From: Bacillota bacterium
GTDB taxonomy: Bacteria > Bacillota > UBA4882 > UBA10575
Direction of reading: 5' to 3'
NCBI GenBank assembly: GCA_012521315.1
Contig: JAAYMP010000050.1
Location: 1 to 19,730, forward strand
DNA: 19,730 bases
This document shows, piece after piece, positions 1 through 7,027 of the stretch. Under the pieces are notes generated by a model that had not been told where the DNA came from, searched no databases, and saw only the letters and a list, made by a program, of their open reading frames with translations. A program made the position numbers and the translations under genes. Each line of letters begins with the position of its first letter. Position 1 is the first letter of the stretch.

Positions 1-870
1 GTTTAGTTTAATCCAAGCGGCAACAGTCATGGCGTTGCCGGGAGCATCAAAAACCGCCGGCAGTTTAACGCAGTCATCTCTTCCGTCAAAGAATAAAGCG
101 TTATTTCCGCGGTCAAAACGATCGTTTGTTCCTCCGGGGCCGGATAAAGTACCGTCCTTTTCCCCGTGGGCGTCATCAGCGTCTCCGTTCAGTTTATAAT
201 AGGCTTGTAAATGAAATAGGTCTTCTACCATGTTTAGATCCTTGACAACCATCTCCTCCGCAGAGGAAATCGTAAAGCGAAATTCCAGGGTGGCGTAGTT
301 ATCCATACTTACTTCCGCCAGATAAGTTCCAGGACCTAAAGGAATGGAGTAATTGCCTGAAGTATCAGTATAGGTTGTTGAAACATCGCCACTTAAAACA
401 TCGCGCGCCTCGACTTTAATCCCGGAGCGCGGCAAACCTCCGGCACGAATTAGTCCGCAAATGCCGCCGGCGATTTCCGGCATTAACTCAAAATTAACAG
501 GAACCGTTCCGCCTGCCGAGACCGTCTGAGGTTTGGACGCAGGTAAGAATCCTTCTTTTGCCGCCATAACCGTATAGGTTGTCGGAACCGGGGTGGGAAC
601 TTTGAGCGAGTATTTTCCTTCATGATCAGTGAGAACCATACTGGTAACAGGAGATGTAGAAATTGTCACTTCGGGGATCGGGGTTCCTGTGCCGGAGAGT
701 GTGACCGTACCATAAATGGTTCCTGTTGGTTCCGAACCGTCGTCTCCATTCCCTCCATTACCTCCATTGCCTCCGTTACTGCCGCCTTTGCCGCTGCTGC
801 CCCCACAGCCGGAGAGGACAACCGCTAAAACAAGTATCACCGTTAAACAACATAAAGAAAAATGTTTCAT
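1..870 (-). CDS. Surface lipoprotein with regulatory-like beta domains and a LamG-like domain (C-terminus outside window)
   Basis: Reading from the ATG at 870, 290 codons stay open to the window edge, so only the N-terminal part is present. A clear AAAGGAGG ribosome binding site (881-888) sets the start. Residues 1-22 form a lipoprotein signal with lipobox L19-S-G-C22, so the mature protein should be lipid-anchored outside the membrane. A Gly/Asn-rich linker follows (about 23-46). Next come two segments resembling carboxypeptidase-regulatory-like (Ig-like) folds, each with the GxxxxxxxYxxxLPxGTY-style pattern (about 51-125 and 130-205). From about residue 218 the text (YYKLNGDADDA, then ALFFDGRDDCVKLP) matches the beginning of a concanavalin A-like/LamG domain, a fold that often binds glycans or other surface ligands. 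Its actual ligand cannot be told. It shares an upstream motif with the lipoprotein gene at 15661-17121. Confidence 0.85.
   Translation of the reverse strand, partial: MKHFSLCCLTVILVLAVVLSGCGGSSGKGGSNGGNGGNGGNGDDGSEPTGTIYGTVTLSGTGTPIPEVTISTSPVTSMVLTDHEGKYSLKVPTPVPTTYTVMAAKEGFLPASKPQTVSAGGTVPVNFELMPEIAGGICGLIRAGGLPRSGIKVEARDVLSGDVSTTYTDTSGNYSIPLGPGTYLAEVSMDNYATLEFRFTISSAEEMVVKDLNMVEDLFHLQAYYKLNGDADDAHGEKDGTLSGPGGTNDRFDRGNNALFFDGRDDCVKLPAVFDAPGNAMTVAAWIKLN
745..780 (-). repeat. 9-bp in-frame minisatellite encoding the Gly/Asn linker
   Basis: Four consecutive 9-bp units (plus strand tccattccc, tccattacc, tccattgcc, tccgttact) encode a repeated Gly-Gly-Asn linker after the lipidated cysteine. Such in-frame repeats can change in number without breaking the reading frame and so vary the tether length. 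Confidence 0.75.
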
Positions 871-1076
871 TTGCAAAAACCTCCTTTCAATTTAATTACG
901 AACCAGGATCAGAACCAATTTAACAAACTCCTCTCAACAAATCCTAAACAACACGTCAAAAGCAACTCCTTAAACCGGGTCATTTCGACCACAGTGCAAC
1001 CATGATCACTCCCGCTCCCTTCTCAAGATTTTCCTGAACCCAAAACCCTTCGCGTGCGGAACGGTTCTATCCCAAT
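871..1076. other. Non-coding leader region of the 870 lipoprotein gene
   Basis: No convincing coding sequence is seen in the 364 bases between the lipoprotein start and the CopA stop. The region holds the ribosome binding site at 881-888, the shared 19-bp motif at 933-951, and the CopA terminator at 1077-1121. The rest is unremarkable. Confidence 0.6.
933..951 (-). promoter_or_regulatory. Shared lipoprotein upstream motif, copy 1
   Basis: The minus strand reads TTGTTTAGGATTTGTTGAG and differs at only two positions from the sequence at 17193-17211, which lies upstream of the other lipoprotein gene. It contains two TTGTT half-sites 11 bp apart and ends 62 nt before the start codon. It could be an operator or a promoter element; no standard -10 box sits at ideal spacing. 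Confidence 0.5.
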
Positions 1077-1121
1077 AAAAACAGACGCCGCCGGAATTTT
1101 CAGGAAACACCGACGGCGTCT
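1077..1121 (-). terminator. Intrinsic terminator of copA
   Basis: A 12-position stem (1083-1094 with 1110-1121, one position a G-U pair only in the minus-strand RNA) is followed on the minus strand by a five-T tract (1077-1081). It lies about 115 nt after the CopA stop codon. The G-U pairing and T tract favour minus-strand termination. Confidence 0.8.
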
Positions 1122-1234
1122 TTACATATGCAGCAAATTGGATAATCCAATTGCCTGTTTTTACTAATTGTTGCTAGATTAAATTATTGACAGATTGACA
1201 TTTAAAGCATGAAAGCATTTTGGGGTTAGAAAAG

Positions 1235-3652
1235 CTATTTTTTATATGGGTTAAACCGCTTAAGGCTTAGCGAATTGGTTACCACCGAGACCGAACTGAA
1301 GGCCATGGCGCCCCCGGCAATTATTGGGTTCAACAAGCCCAGGGCGGCAAAGGGAATCCCGATCGTGTTATAGATAAAAGCCCAGAACAGATTCTGCTTG
1401 ATCTTGCGCATCGTCTGCCGGGAGAGGCGAATGGCGGCGGGAATGGTCAGCAGATCGCCCCGCATCAGTGTGATATCGGCAGCCTCCATCGCCACGTCCG
1501 TCCCGGTCCCGATCGCCATGCCGATGTCGGCGGTGGCCAGGGCGGGCGCGTCATTGATGCCGTCCCCCACCATGGCGACCACCCTCCCTTCTTTCTTCAG
1601 TTTTGCCACTTCTTCCGCCTTGTGCTCGGGCAGCACTTCGGCCAGGACATTGGTGATCCCGACCTGTTTCCCGATGGCGGTCGCCGTGCGCCGGTTATCG
1701 CCGGTGATCATATAAACCGCGATCCCCATCCGCCGCAGTTCAGCGATGGCTTCTTTGGAGGTCTCCTTCACGGTATCGGCGACCGCAATGATGGCAACCA
1801 GCTTCTGCTCAACCGCCATCAGCATGGCGGTTTTCCCTTCATCCTCCAGCTTGGATATGGCCTGTTCGCTGGCGCCCAGGGCGATCTCCTGCTCGGCCAT
1901 GAGCTTCCTGGTGCCGAGGTAGATCTCTTTCCCCTCCACCACCGCCTTGATCCCGCGGCCGGGAAGAGCCGTAAACTGTTCCGGGTCGGGGAGACTCCCG
2001 TACTCTGTCTTCCCCTTTTCGTAGATGGCGGCCCCCAACGGGTGTTCAGAGTTTTTCTCCGCAATCGCTGCCAAACGCAGAATTTGCTCCGCCCCAAGCC
2101 CGCCCAAGGGCAGGATATCGGCCACCTCAGGCTGGCCTTTGGTGATCGTCCCGGTCTTATCAAAGACCACTGTATTGATTTTATAGGCCATTTCCAGGTG
2201 CTCGCCGCCTTTGATCAGGATCCCGCTTTCCGCCCCTTTCCCGGTGCCGACCATGATCGCCGTCGGGGTGGCCAGCCCCAGGGCGCAGGGGCAGGCGATT
2301 ACCAGCACGGAAACGGCGTTGACGATCCCTGCCGTCAAATCGCCGGCCACTAGAGACCAAAGGAGAAAGGTCAGAGCGGCAATCCCAATCACGACCGGGA
2401 CAAAGACCCCGGAAACCTGGTCGGCGATCTTCTGGATCGGCGCTTTTGACCCCTGCGCCTCCTCCACCAGCTTGATGATCTGAGCAAGGACCGTATCTTT
2501 GCCTACTTTCGTCGCCTCAAACTTAAAGGTTCCGTATTTATTCAGCGTCGCCCCTACCACCGGGTCACCGGCTTTCTTCTCCACCGGGAGACTCTCGCCG
2601 GTCAACATCGACTCGTCAATGGCCGAGTGCCCCTCGATAATCTTCCCGTCGACCGGCACCTTTTCCCCCGGCCGCACCACAATGATCTCCCCGACCTCCA
2701 CTTCAGAAATGGGCAGGTCGACTTCCTCCCCGTTCCTGATCACCCGGGCCGTTTTCGCCTGCAAACCCATGAGCTTTTTGATGGCTTCCGAAGTTTTCCC
2801 CTTGGCGACGGCTTCCAGATATTTGCCGAGCAGGATCAGGGTGATGATCACCGTGGCCGCTTCGAAATAGAGCTCCTTCATCATCATCCCCGGCTTCGCC
2901 GGCGCAAAGAAACCATTGTAAACACTGAAGAAATAGGCGGCCGAGGTTCCCATGGCAATCAGCACATCCATGTTCGGGCTCTTCGCCCGGAGGGCGCGAT
3001 AGGCGTTTTTATAAAAACGGAAGCCGAGCCCAAACTGAACAGGGGTGGCGATTATAAATTGGAAATACTCGTTATGCAGAAACGACAGGTCAATCCCGGC
3101 CAAACTCAGAAGCATCGCCAGGAGCAAAGGCGAACTGAGGACGGCGGAGATAATAAGCTCCTTCCGCAGGCGCCGGATCTCCTTCTCCCGGGCTTCCTTC
3201 TCCCGGTCCCGGCTGACTTCCTCCGCCCGCGCGGCCTGGTACCCGAGGGCAGCCACCACCTTCAGCAACTCGGCGACTTTGACCTGCGCCGGGTCGTATT
3301 CCACCACCGCTTGCTCGGTAGCGAGATTCACCGCCGCTTTGGTTACGCCGTCAAGACTGTTTAGCTTCTTCTCGATCCGCGCCGCGCACGCCGCACAACT
3401 CATGCCGCCGATTTTGAGGGTAACCTTTCCTTCCGGCGCCGGCTCGACCGGATCGTAGCCTAGTCTTTTAATGACTTCCCTGAATTTTTCGACGTTGACA
3501 AGCTCTTCCTCATATTCGACGGTCGCCTGTTCGAGGGGAAAATTGACGTTGGCCTGCCGGACGCCCTCCAGTTTGCGCAGGCTCTTTTCGATCCTGGCCG
3601 CACAGGAAGCGCAGGACATCCCGGCTATTTTAAGGGAGGTTTTCTTCACCAT
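1235..3652 (-). CDS. copA: Copper-exporting P1B-type ATPase (CopA family)
   Basis: This 805-residue integral membrane pump should export Cu(+) from the cytoplasm using ATP. Two N-terminal heavy-metal-associated domains carry GMSCASC (Cys14, Cys17) and GMSCAAC (Cys86, Cys89). The core shows the TGES actuator motif (about 351), the intramembrane CPC site (454-456), the phosphorylated DKTGT (Asp498), SEHPLG (His537) and GDGIND (696-701). The YN pair (761-762) and MAFSS (783-787) in the last two membrane helices are the signature of Cu(+) specificity. The open frame runs further upstream to a GTG at 3868, but those 72 codons read through a frameshifted cupredoxin remnant and an Arg-rich stretch. 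I therefore prefer the ATG at 3652, although its ribosome binding site is weak. No copper regulator gene is adjacent. It has its own terminator at 1077-1121. Confidence 0.95.
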   Translation of the reverse strand: MVKKTSLKIAGMSCASCAARIEKSLRKLEGVRQANVNFPLEQATVEYEEELVNVEKFREVIKRLGYDPVEPAPEGKVTLKIGGMSCAACAARIEKKLNSLDGVTKAAVNLATEQAVVEYDPAQVKVAELLKVVAALGYQAARAEEVSRDREKEAREKEIRRLRKELIISAVLSSPLLLAMLLSLAGIDLSFLHNEYFQFIIATPVQFGLGFRFYKNAYRALRAKSPNMDVLIAMGTSAAYFFSVYNGFFAPAKPGMMMKELYFEAATVIITLILLGKYLEAVAKGKTSEAIKKLMGLQAKTARVIRNGEEVDLPISEVEVGEIIVVRPGEKVPVDGKIIEGHSAIDESMLTGESLPVEKKAGDPVVGATLNKYGTFKFEATKVGKDTVLAQIIKLVEEAQGSKAPIQKIADQVSGVFVPVVIGIAALTFLLWSLVAGDLTAGIVNAVSVLVIACPCALGLATPTAIMVGTGKGAESGILIKGGEHLEMAYKINTVVFDKTGTITKGQPEVADILPLGGLGAEQILRLAAIAEKNSEHPLGAAIYEKGKTEYGSLPDPEQFTALPGRGIKAVVEGKEIYLGTRKLMAEQEIALGASEQAISKLEDEGKTAMLMAVEQKLVAIIAVADTVKETSKEAIAELRRMGIAVYMITGDNRRTATAIGKQVGITNVLAEVLPEHKAEEVAKLKKEGRVVAMVGDGINDAPALATADIGMAIGTGTDVAMEAADITLMRGDLLTIPAAIRLSRQTMRKIKQNLFWAFIYNTIGIPFAALGLLNPIIAGGAMAFSSVSVVTNSLSLKRFNPYKK

Positions 3653-3711
3653 TCCGATCCCGACCTTTCGCTTTTTTAATACCACCGAACCGTTCTTTCC
3701 TAAGCCTCTTC

Positions 3712-3877
3712 CTATTGGCAACTGGCGCCGCCGGAGCCGAAACCTGCCGGTTGGTAGTTTTGAACTGGACCGCATATTTGCCTTACTACGGATCATCCCC
3801 ATCCGGCAGGTATAAATGATCTTTCCTTCCTCTTCGGGCGTGAACTTGATCAAATCATCCCCAACCACCAGTTTTTT
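3712..3877 (-). pseudogene. Remnant of a cupredoxin-like copper-binding protein (C-terminal part)
   Basis: Minus-strand translation gives VVGDDLIKFTPEEEGKIIYTC followed by RMGMIRSK. This matches the end of small cupredoxin-like domains of Firmicutes (VGxNxIEFTPxxxGxxxYxCxMGMI), including the Cys/Met copper-binding loop. After RSK the open frame becomes Arg-rich nonsense. The +1 frame instead continues to a Gly-rich tail, GFGSGGASCQ, and a stop at 3712-3714, which is typical of such proteins' ends. The N-terminal strands are missing: upstream lies only the terminator of the zinc transporter gene. I read this as a truncated, frameshifted gene that once preceded copA. The family match is from memory of the motif, not from a search. 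Confidence 0.55.
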
Positions 3878-3896
3878 TTGGCTCCCAGATTTGGGA

Positions 3897-3932
3897 TATA
3901 AAACTCGGGCTAAGAAGGCGACCCGAGTTTCT
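3897..3932 (-). terminator. Intrinsic terminator of the ZIP transporter gene
   Basis: AAACTCGGG and CCCGAGTTT form an inverted repeat with a 12-nt loop, followed on the minus strand by a TTTTATAT tract. It lies about 40 nt past the ZIP stop codon and separates that transcript from copA. Confidence 0.75.
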
Positions 3933-3971
3933 TGTTAATCCCTGCTGTCACCGGAAACCTTCCGTTTCTGT

Positions 3972-4793
3972 TCAGGCGAACATCACCAAACTGGCCGCCA
4001 TCACGATCATCCCCAGGATCAAACCGTAGATGGCGATGTGGTGCTCGCCGTACTTTTCTGCGGTCGGCAACAACTCATCCAAAGAGATATAAACCATAAT
4101 CCCGGCCACGCCGGCAAAGATCAGGCCAAACAGGGCGGGGGTAAAAAAGTTATAAAGCAGGAAAAAGCCGATGATCGCGCCGATGGGTTCCGAGACTCCC
4201 GACAGGAAAGAGTAGCAAAAGGCTTTCCGCCGGTTTTCGGTGGCGTAGTAAACCGGAACCGAGACGGCAATTCCTTCGGGGATATTATGTAAGGCAATGG
4301 CCACGGTAATACTGATCCCCAACGTCGGGTCCTGCAGCGCACTGACAAAGGTGGCCAGTCCCTCCGGGAAGTTGTGGATCGCAATGGCGAGCGCCGAAAA
4401 CAAACCCATTCTCAGTAAAGAAGGGTCCCCGGCCTCCGGTCCCTCCATTTCGTTCACATCCCGCATGGCGTGGGGGTTTTCGACGTCCGGCACCATTTTA
4501 TCGATCATGGCAATCAAGAAGATCCCGCCGAAAAAAGCAACGGTCGTAACGAGCAAGCCCCTCGACGGCCCGTAAACGGCCTCCAGAGAGGTTCGGGCTT
4601 TGGCAAAGATCTCAATCATCGACACATAAAGCATCACCCCGGCCGAAAACCCCAGTGTCGCCGATAAGAATTTCCGGTTGGTCTGCTTGGTATAAAAGGC
4701 CAGGAGACTGCCGATCCCCGTCGAAAGCCCGGCCAGCAAGGTCAAACTAAAAGCAAACAACAGGTCTTTTGACGAAAAAACCACCGCATCCAC
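3972..4793 (-). CDS. zupT: ZIP-family zinc/divalent metal transporter (ZupT-like)
   Basis: The 273-residue multi-spanning protein is expected to import Zn(2+) and perhaps other divalent metals, as bacterial ZIP proteins do. The family signatures are present: HNFPEG (His140, Glu144) in one helix and HNIPEG (His169, Glu173) in the next, which form the binuclear metal site. About eight hydrophobic segments can be seen, with a cytosolic-type acidic loop around residues 103-124 (VENPHAM...NEMEGPEAGD). The ATG at 4793 is set by a GGAAAGGAG ribosome binding site 4 nt upstream. Length is normal for ZupT. The neighbouring copA suggests a metal-homeostasis cluster, but a separate terminator (3897-3932) shows independent transcription. 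Confidence 0.92.
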   Translation of the reverse strand: MDAVVFSSKDLLFAFSLTLLAGLSTGIGSLLAFYTKQTNRKFLSATLGFSAGVMLYVSMIEIFAKARTSLEAVYGPSRGLLVTTVAFFGGIFLIAMIDKMVPDVENPHAMRDVNEMEGPEAGDPSLLRMGLFSALAIAIHNFPEGLATFVSALQDPTLGISITVAIALHNIPEGIAVSVPVYYATENRRKAFCYSFLSGVSEPIGAIIGFFLLYNFFTPALFGLIFAGVAGIMVYISLDELLPTAEKYGEHHIAIYGLILGMIVMAASLVMFA

Positions 4794-4827
4794 TCCTTTC
4801 CGCTTGTTATCCTGAATGCTGAGTCAA

Positions 4828-4857
4828 GGGTGGTTCCGGCTCTGCGCCGTTCCACCC
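4828..4857 (-). other. Hairpin in the leader of the ZIP gene
   Basis: GGGTGG pairs with CCACCC, with an inner CGGC/GCCG stem and a 5-nt loop, about 35-65 nt before the start codon. No T tract follows, so it is not a simple terminator. A function as an RNA leader element is possible but unproven. Confidence 0.35.
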
Positions 4858-4899
4858 GCTAGCCACAGGGAAACTTAATTACTGCCACGGCTCCTTTTC

Positions 4900-4935
4900 T
4901 ACCGCGAATCTTTTCTTTACCGCGAATTTTCTCTG
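4900..4935. repeat. 18-bp direct repeat, two copies, upstream of the ZIP gene
   Basis: TACCGCGAAT plus a T-rich tail occurs at 4900 and again at 4918. The two copies lie roughly 105-140 nt upstream of the ZIP start. The arrangement would fit binding of a regulator to two sites on the same DNA face region; nothing identifies the regulator. Confidence 0.4.
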
Positions 4936-5033
4936 TTGCAGTTCTTTTCTTGAAGGTCATATTCTTGACAACGGCCTTGTTTCCCTGCCCTTAACTCCCG
5001 GCGCCAATTGATTTCTCCGTTGAGGCCAGTCAG

Positions 5034-5131
5034 CGTTGGCCAATGGGCTCACTCCAGTAGAGTCGAGGTCGCTTTAGCCAACAGGCTACTCCAATGGGGC
5101 CGGACCGCTTTGGCCAGCGGGCTCACTCCAG
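5034..5131. repeat. Imperfect 36-bp tandem repeat, three units, overlapping the end of an ABC gene
   Basis: Units begin at 5034, 5070 and 5106 and share the pattern CG(C)TTnGCCAnnnGGCTcACTCCA. The last unit overlaps the final codons and stop (5123-5125) of the ABC transporter gene, so the repeat seems to have grown outward from coding DNA. The rest of the 4794-5122 gap holds only the ZIP leader; no gene is seen there. Confidence 0.6.
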
Positions 5132-7027
5132 TTCAAAGGCGCCGGTATAGAGTTGATAATAGCGGCCTTTTTTCGCCAGTAACTCCTCGTGGGTCCCCCG
5201 TTCGATGATCCGCCCGCCCTCCAGCAACAGAATGACGTCGGCGTTCCGGATGGTCGAGAGGCGGTGGGCGATGACGAAAACTGTCCGTCCTTCCATCAAG
5301 GCATCCATCCCCTTGTGGATAATCGCTTCCGTCCGGGTATCAATACTCGAAGTCGCCTCATCGAGGATCATCACCGGGGCATCCGCCACCCCGGCCCGGG
5401 CAATCGCCAGCAGTTGCTTTTGCCCCTGGGAGAGTTCGGCGCCGTCCCCCGCCAAGACGGTGTCGTACCCCTGGGGGAGCAAGGAAATAAAGCCGTGGGC
5501 ATTGGCCTGTTTCGCCGCGGCGTCCACTTCCGCGTCGGTGGCTTCCAAACGGCCATAACGGATGTTCTCCCGTACGGTTCCGGTGAAAAGGTGGGTATCC
5601 TGCAGCACAATCCCCAGTGACCGGCGGAGATCCCGTTTCTTGATTTGTTTGATGTCAATCCCGTCGTAGAGAATCTGCCCGGCCTTCACGTCATAAAACC
5701 GGCTGAGCAGGTTGGCGATGGTCGTTTTCCCGGCGCCGGTCGCCCCAACCAAAGCCACCTTCTGCCCGGGTTTCGCGTAAAGCGAAATCTGGTGCAAGAC
5801 CTGGTTTTTACCATCGTAGCTGAAATCTACCCCGCAGAAACGAACGTCCCCTTTCAACTCCGTATAGGAAACCGCCCCGTCGGGCTGCGGCTGCTTCCAG
5901 GCCCAGATCCCGGTCCGCTCCGGGGTTTCGACCAGTCTCCCGTCGGCATGTTTGGCATTGACCAGGGTAACCGTACCGTTATCCTCTTCAATCCCCTCGT
6001 CCAACAACGCAAAGATCCGTTCCGCCCCCGCCAAAGCCATCACCACAGCGTTAAGTTGTTGCGCCACGTGGGCAATGGGACGGTTAAAAGTCCGGCTCAA
6101 CTGCAGGAAACTGGCGATCGCCCCCAGCGTGATACCGCCGCTTCCCCGGACCGCCAGGGCCCCCCCGACGATGGCAACAAAGACGTATTGGAGATGGCCA
6201 AGGTTCCCCATCACCGGCATCAGAATATTGGCATAGCTGTTGGCCTCCGTTCCGTACCGGCGCAGCTCGTCGTTGAGCCGGTTGAATTTGGCTTTCGCTT
6301 CTTCCTCGTAACAAAAGACTTTAACCACTTTCTGGCCGTGGATCATCTCTTCGATGTAGCCGTTGGTCCACCCCAAGGCTTCCTGTTGCCGTATGAAGTA
6401 TCTCCCGCTGTTGCCCGCAATCCGTCTGGTAATGGATAAATTCAGGATGAGAAAAAGAACCACCAGGCCGGTCAAAGGGAGGCTTGTCGCCGCCATGGCC
6501 GCGAAGACCGTCACGATCGTGATTACCGACAGGAAAAACTGGGGCAGACTCTGGGCGATCATCTGGCGCAAGGCGTCGGTGTCGTTGGTAAAGCGGCTCA
6601 TCAGATCGCCATGGAGATGGGTGTCAAAGTATTTAAGCGGGAGGAACTGAAGATGGGCGAACATTTCGTCCCGGATCTGCCTTAATACCCCCTGGGCAAT
6701 AAGGGCCATCAACCAGTTGAACAGAAACGTGGACGCCACCCCGGCCAGAAAGATCCCGGCCAGCGCCGTAATCGCCTGCCATAAACCGCCAAAGTCCGGA
6801 TCCGCCACCGCCAGCAGGGGGGTGATATAGTCGTCAATTAAGACCCGGAGGAAAAGGGAGCCCGCCACCCCGGCCAGCGAACTCAAGACCAGACAACCCA
6901 GGACCAAAACCAGATGCCACTTGTATTTTCCGGTAATATAGGCCAACAGCCGTTTGACCGTTTGGCGCTTCACTTTGGGCGGTTTATGCAAAGGCAGTTT
7001 TCTCAGTTTAGGCGGGATCATGGCCAT
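5123..7027 (-). CDS. Heterodimeric ABC exporter subunit with canonical ATPase site residues (YheH/TM288-like)
   Basis: A 634-residue half-transporter: six-helix exporter domain (about 20-340), a linker insertion (about 345-392) typical of this subfamily, then a nucleotide-binding domain. Walker A GATGAGKT (428-435), signature LSQGQ (532-536, unusual Gln for Gly), Walker B MILDEATS with catalytic Glu557, and H-loop His588 are all present. Together with the upstream gene it should form a TM287/288- or YheI/YheH-type drug or lipid exporter in the plasma membrane. The frame opens further upstream, but the ATG at 7027 has an AAGGAAGGGG ribosome binding site and overlaps the end of the upstream gene by 20 bp, implying translational coupling. 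A nearby second ATG at 7021 is also possible. Substrate cannot be deduced. Confidence 0.92.
   Translation of the reverse strand: MAMIPPKLRKLPLHKPPKVKRQTVKRLLAYITGKYKWHLVLVLGCLVLSSLAGVAGSLFLRVLIDDYITPLLAVADPDFGGLWQAITALAGIFLAGVASTFLFNWLMALIAQGVLRQIRDEMFAHLQFLPLKYFDTHLHGDLMSRFTNDTDALRQMIAQSLPQFFLSVITIVTVFAAMAATSLPLTGLVVLFLILNLSITRRIAGNSGRYFIRQQEALGWTNGYIEEMIHGQKVVKVFCYEEEAKAKFNRLNDELRRYGTEANSYANILMPVMGNLGHLQYVFVAIVGGALAVRGSGGITLGAIASFLQLSRTFNRPIAHVAQQLNAVVMALAGAERIFALLDEGIEEDNGTVTLVNAKHADGRLVETPERTGIWAWKQPQPDGAVSYTELKGDVRFCGVDFSYDGKNQVLHQISLYAKPGQKVALVGATGAGKTTIANLLSRFYDVKAGQILYDGIDIKQIKKRDLRRSLGIVLQDTHLFTGTVRENIRYGRLEATDAEVDAAAKQANAHGFISLLPQGYDTVLAGDGAELSQGQKQLLAIARAGVADAPVMILDEATSSIDTRTEAIIHKGMDALMEGRTVFVIAHRLSTIRNADVILLLEGGRIIERGTHEELLAKKGRYYQLYTGAFELE

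Noticed and set aside
1133..1162. Inverted repeat AATTGGA-TAA-TCCAATT followed by five T on the plus strand
   Set aside because: No plus-strand gene lies upstream to be terminated, the stem is short and AT-rich, and copA already has a stronger minus-strand terminator at 1077-1121.
1398..3815. Several long plus-strand open frames opposite copA
   Set aside because: They are antisense shadows of a strongly conserved P-type ATPase and contain no recognisable domains.
3653..3868. N-terminal extension of CopA from a GTG at 3868
   Set aside because: The extension reads through a frameshifted cupredoxin tail and an Arg-rich stretch, and its ribosome binding site (GGGAG, 13 nt away) is poorly spaced.
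4828..4868. Resemblance to a T-box antiterminator (minus strand GGGTGGAACGGCG)
   Set aside because: The core differs from the TGGNACCGCG consensus, no specifier stem or terminator T tract is visible, and the downstream gene is a metal transporter rather than an amino acid gene.
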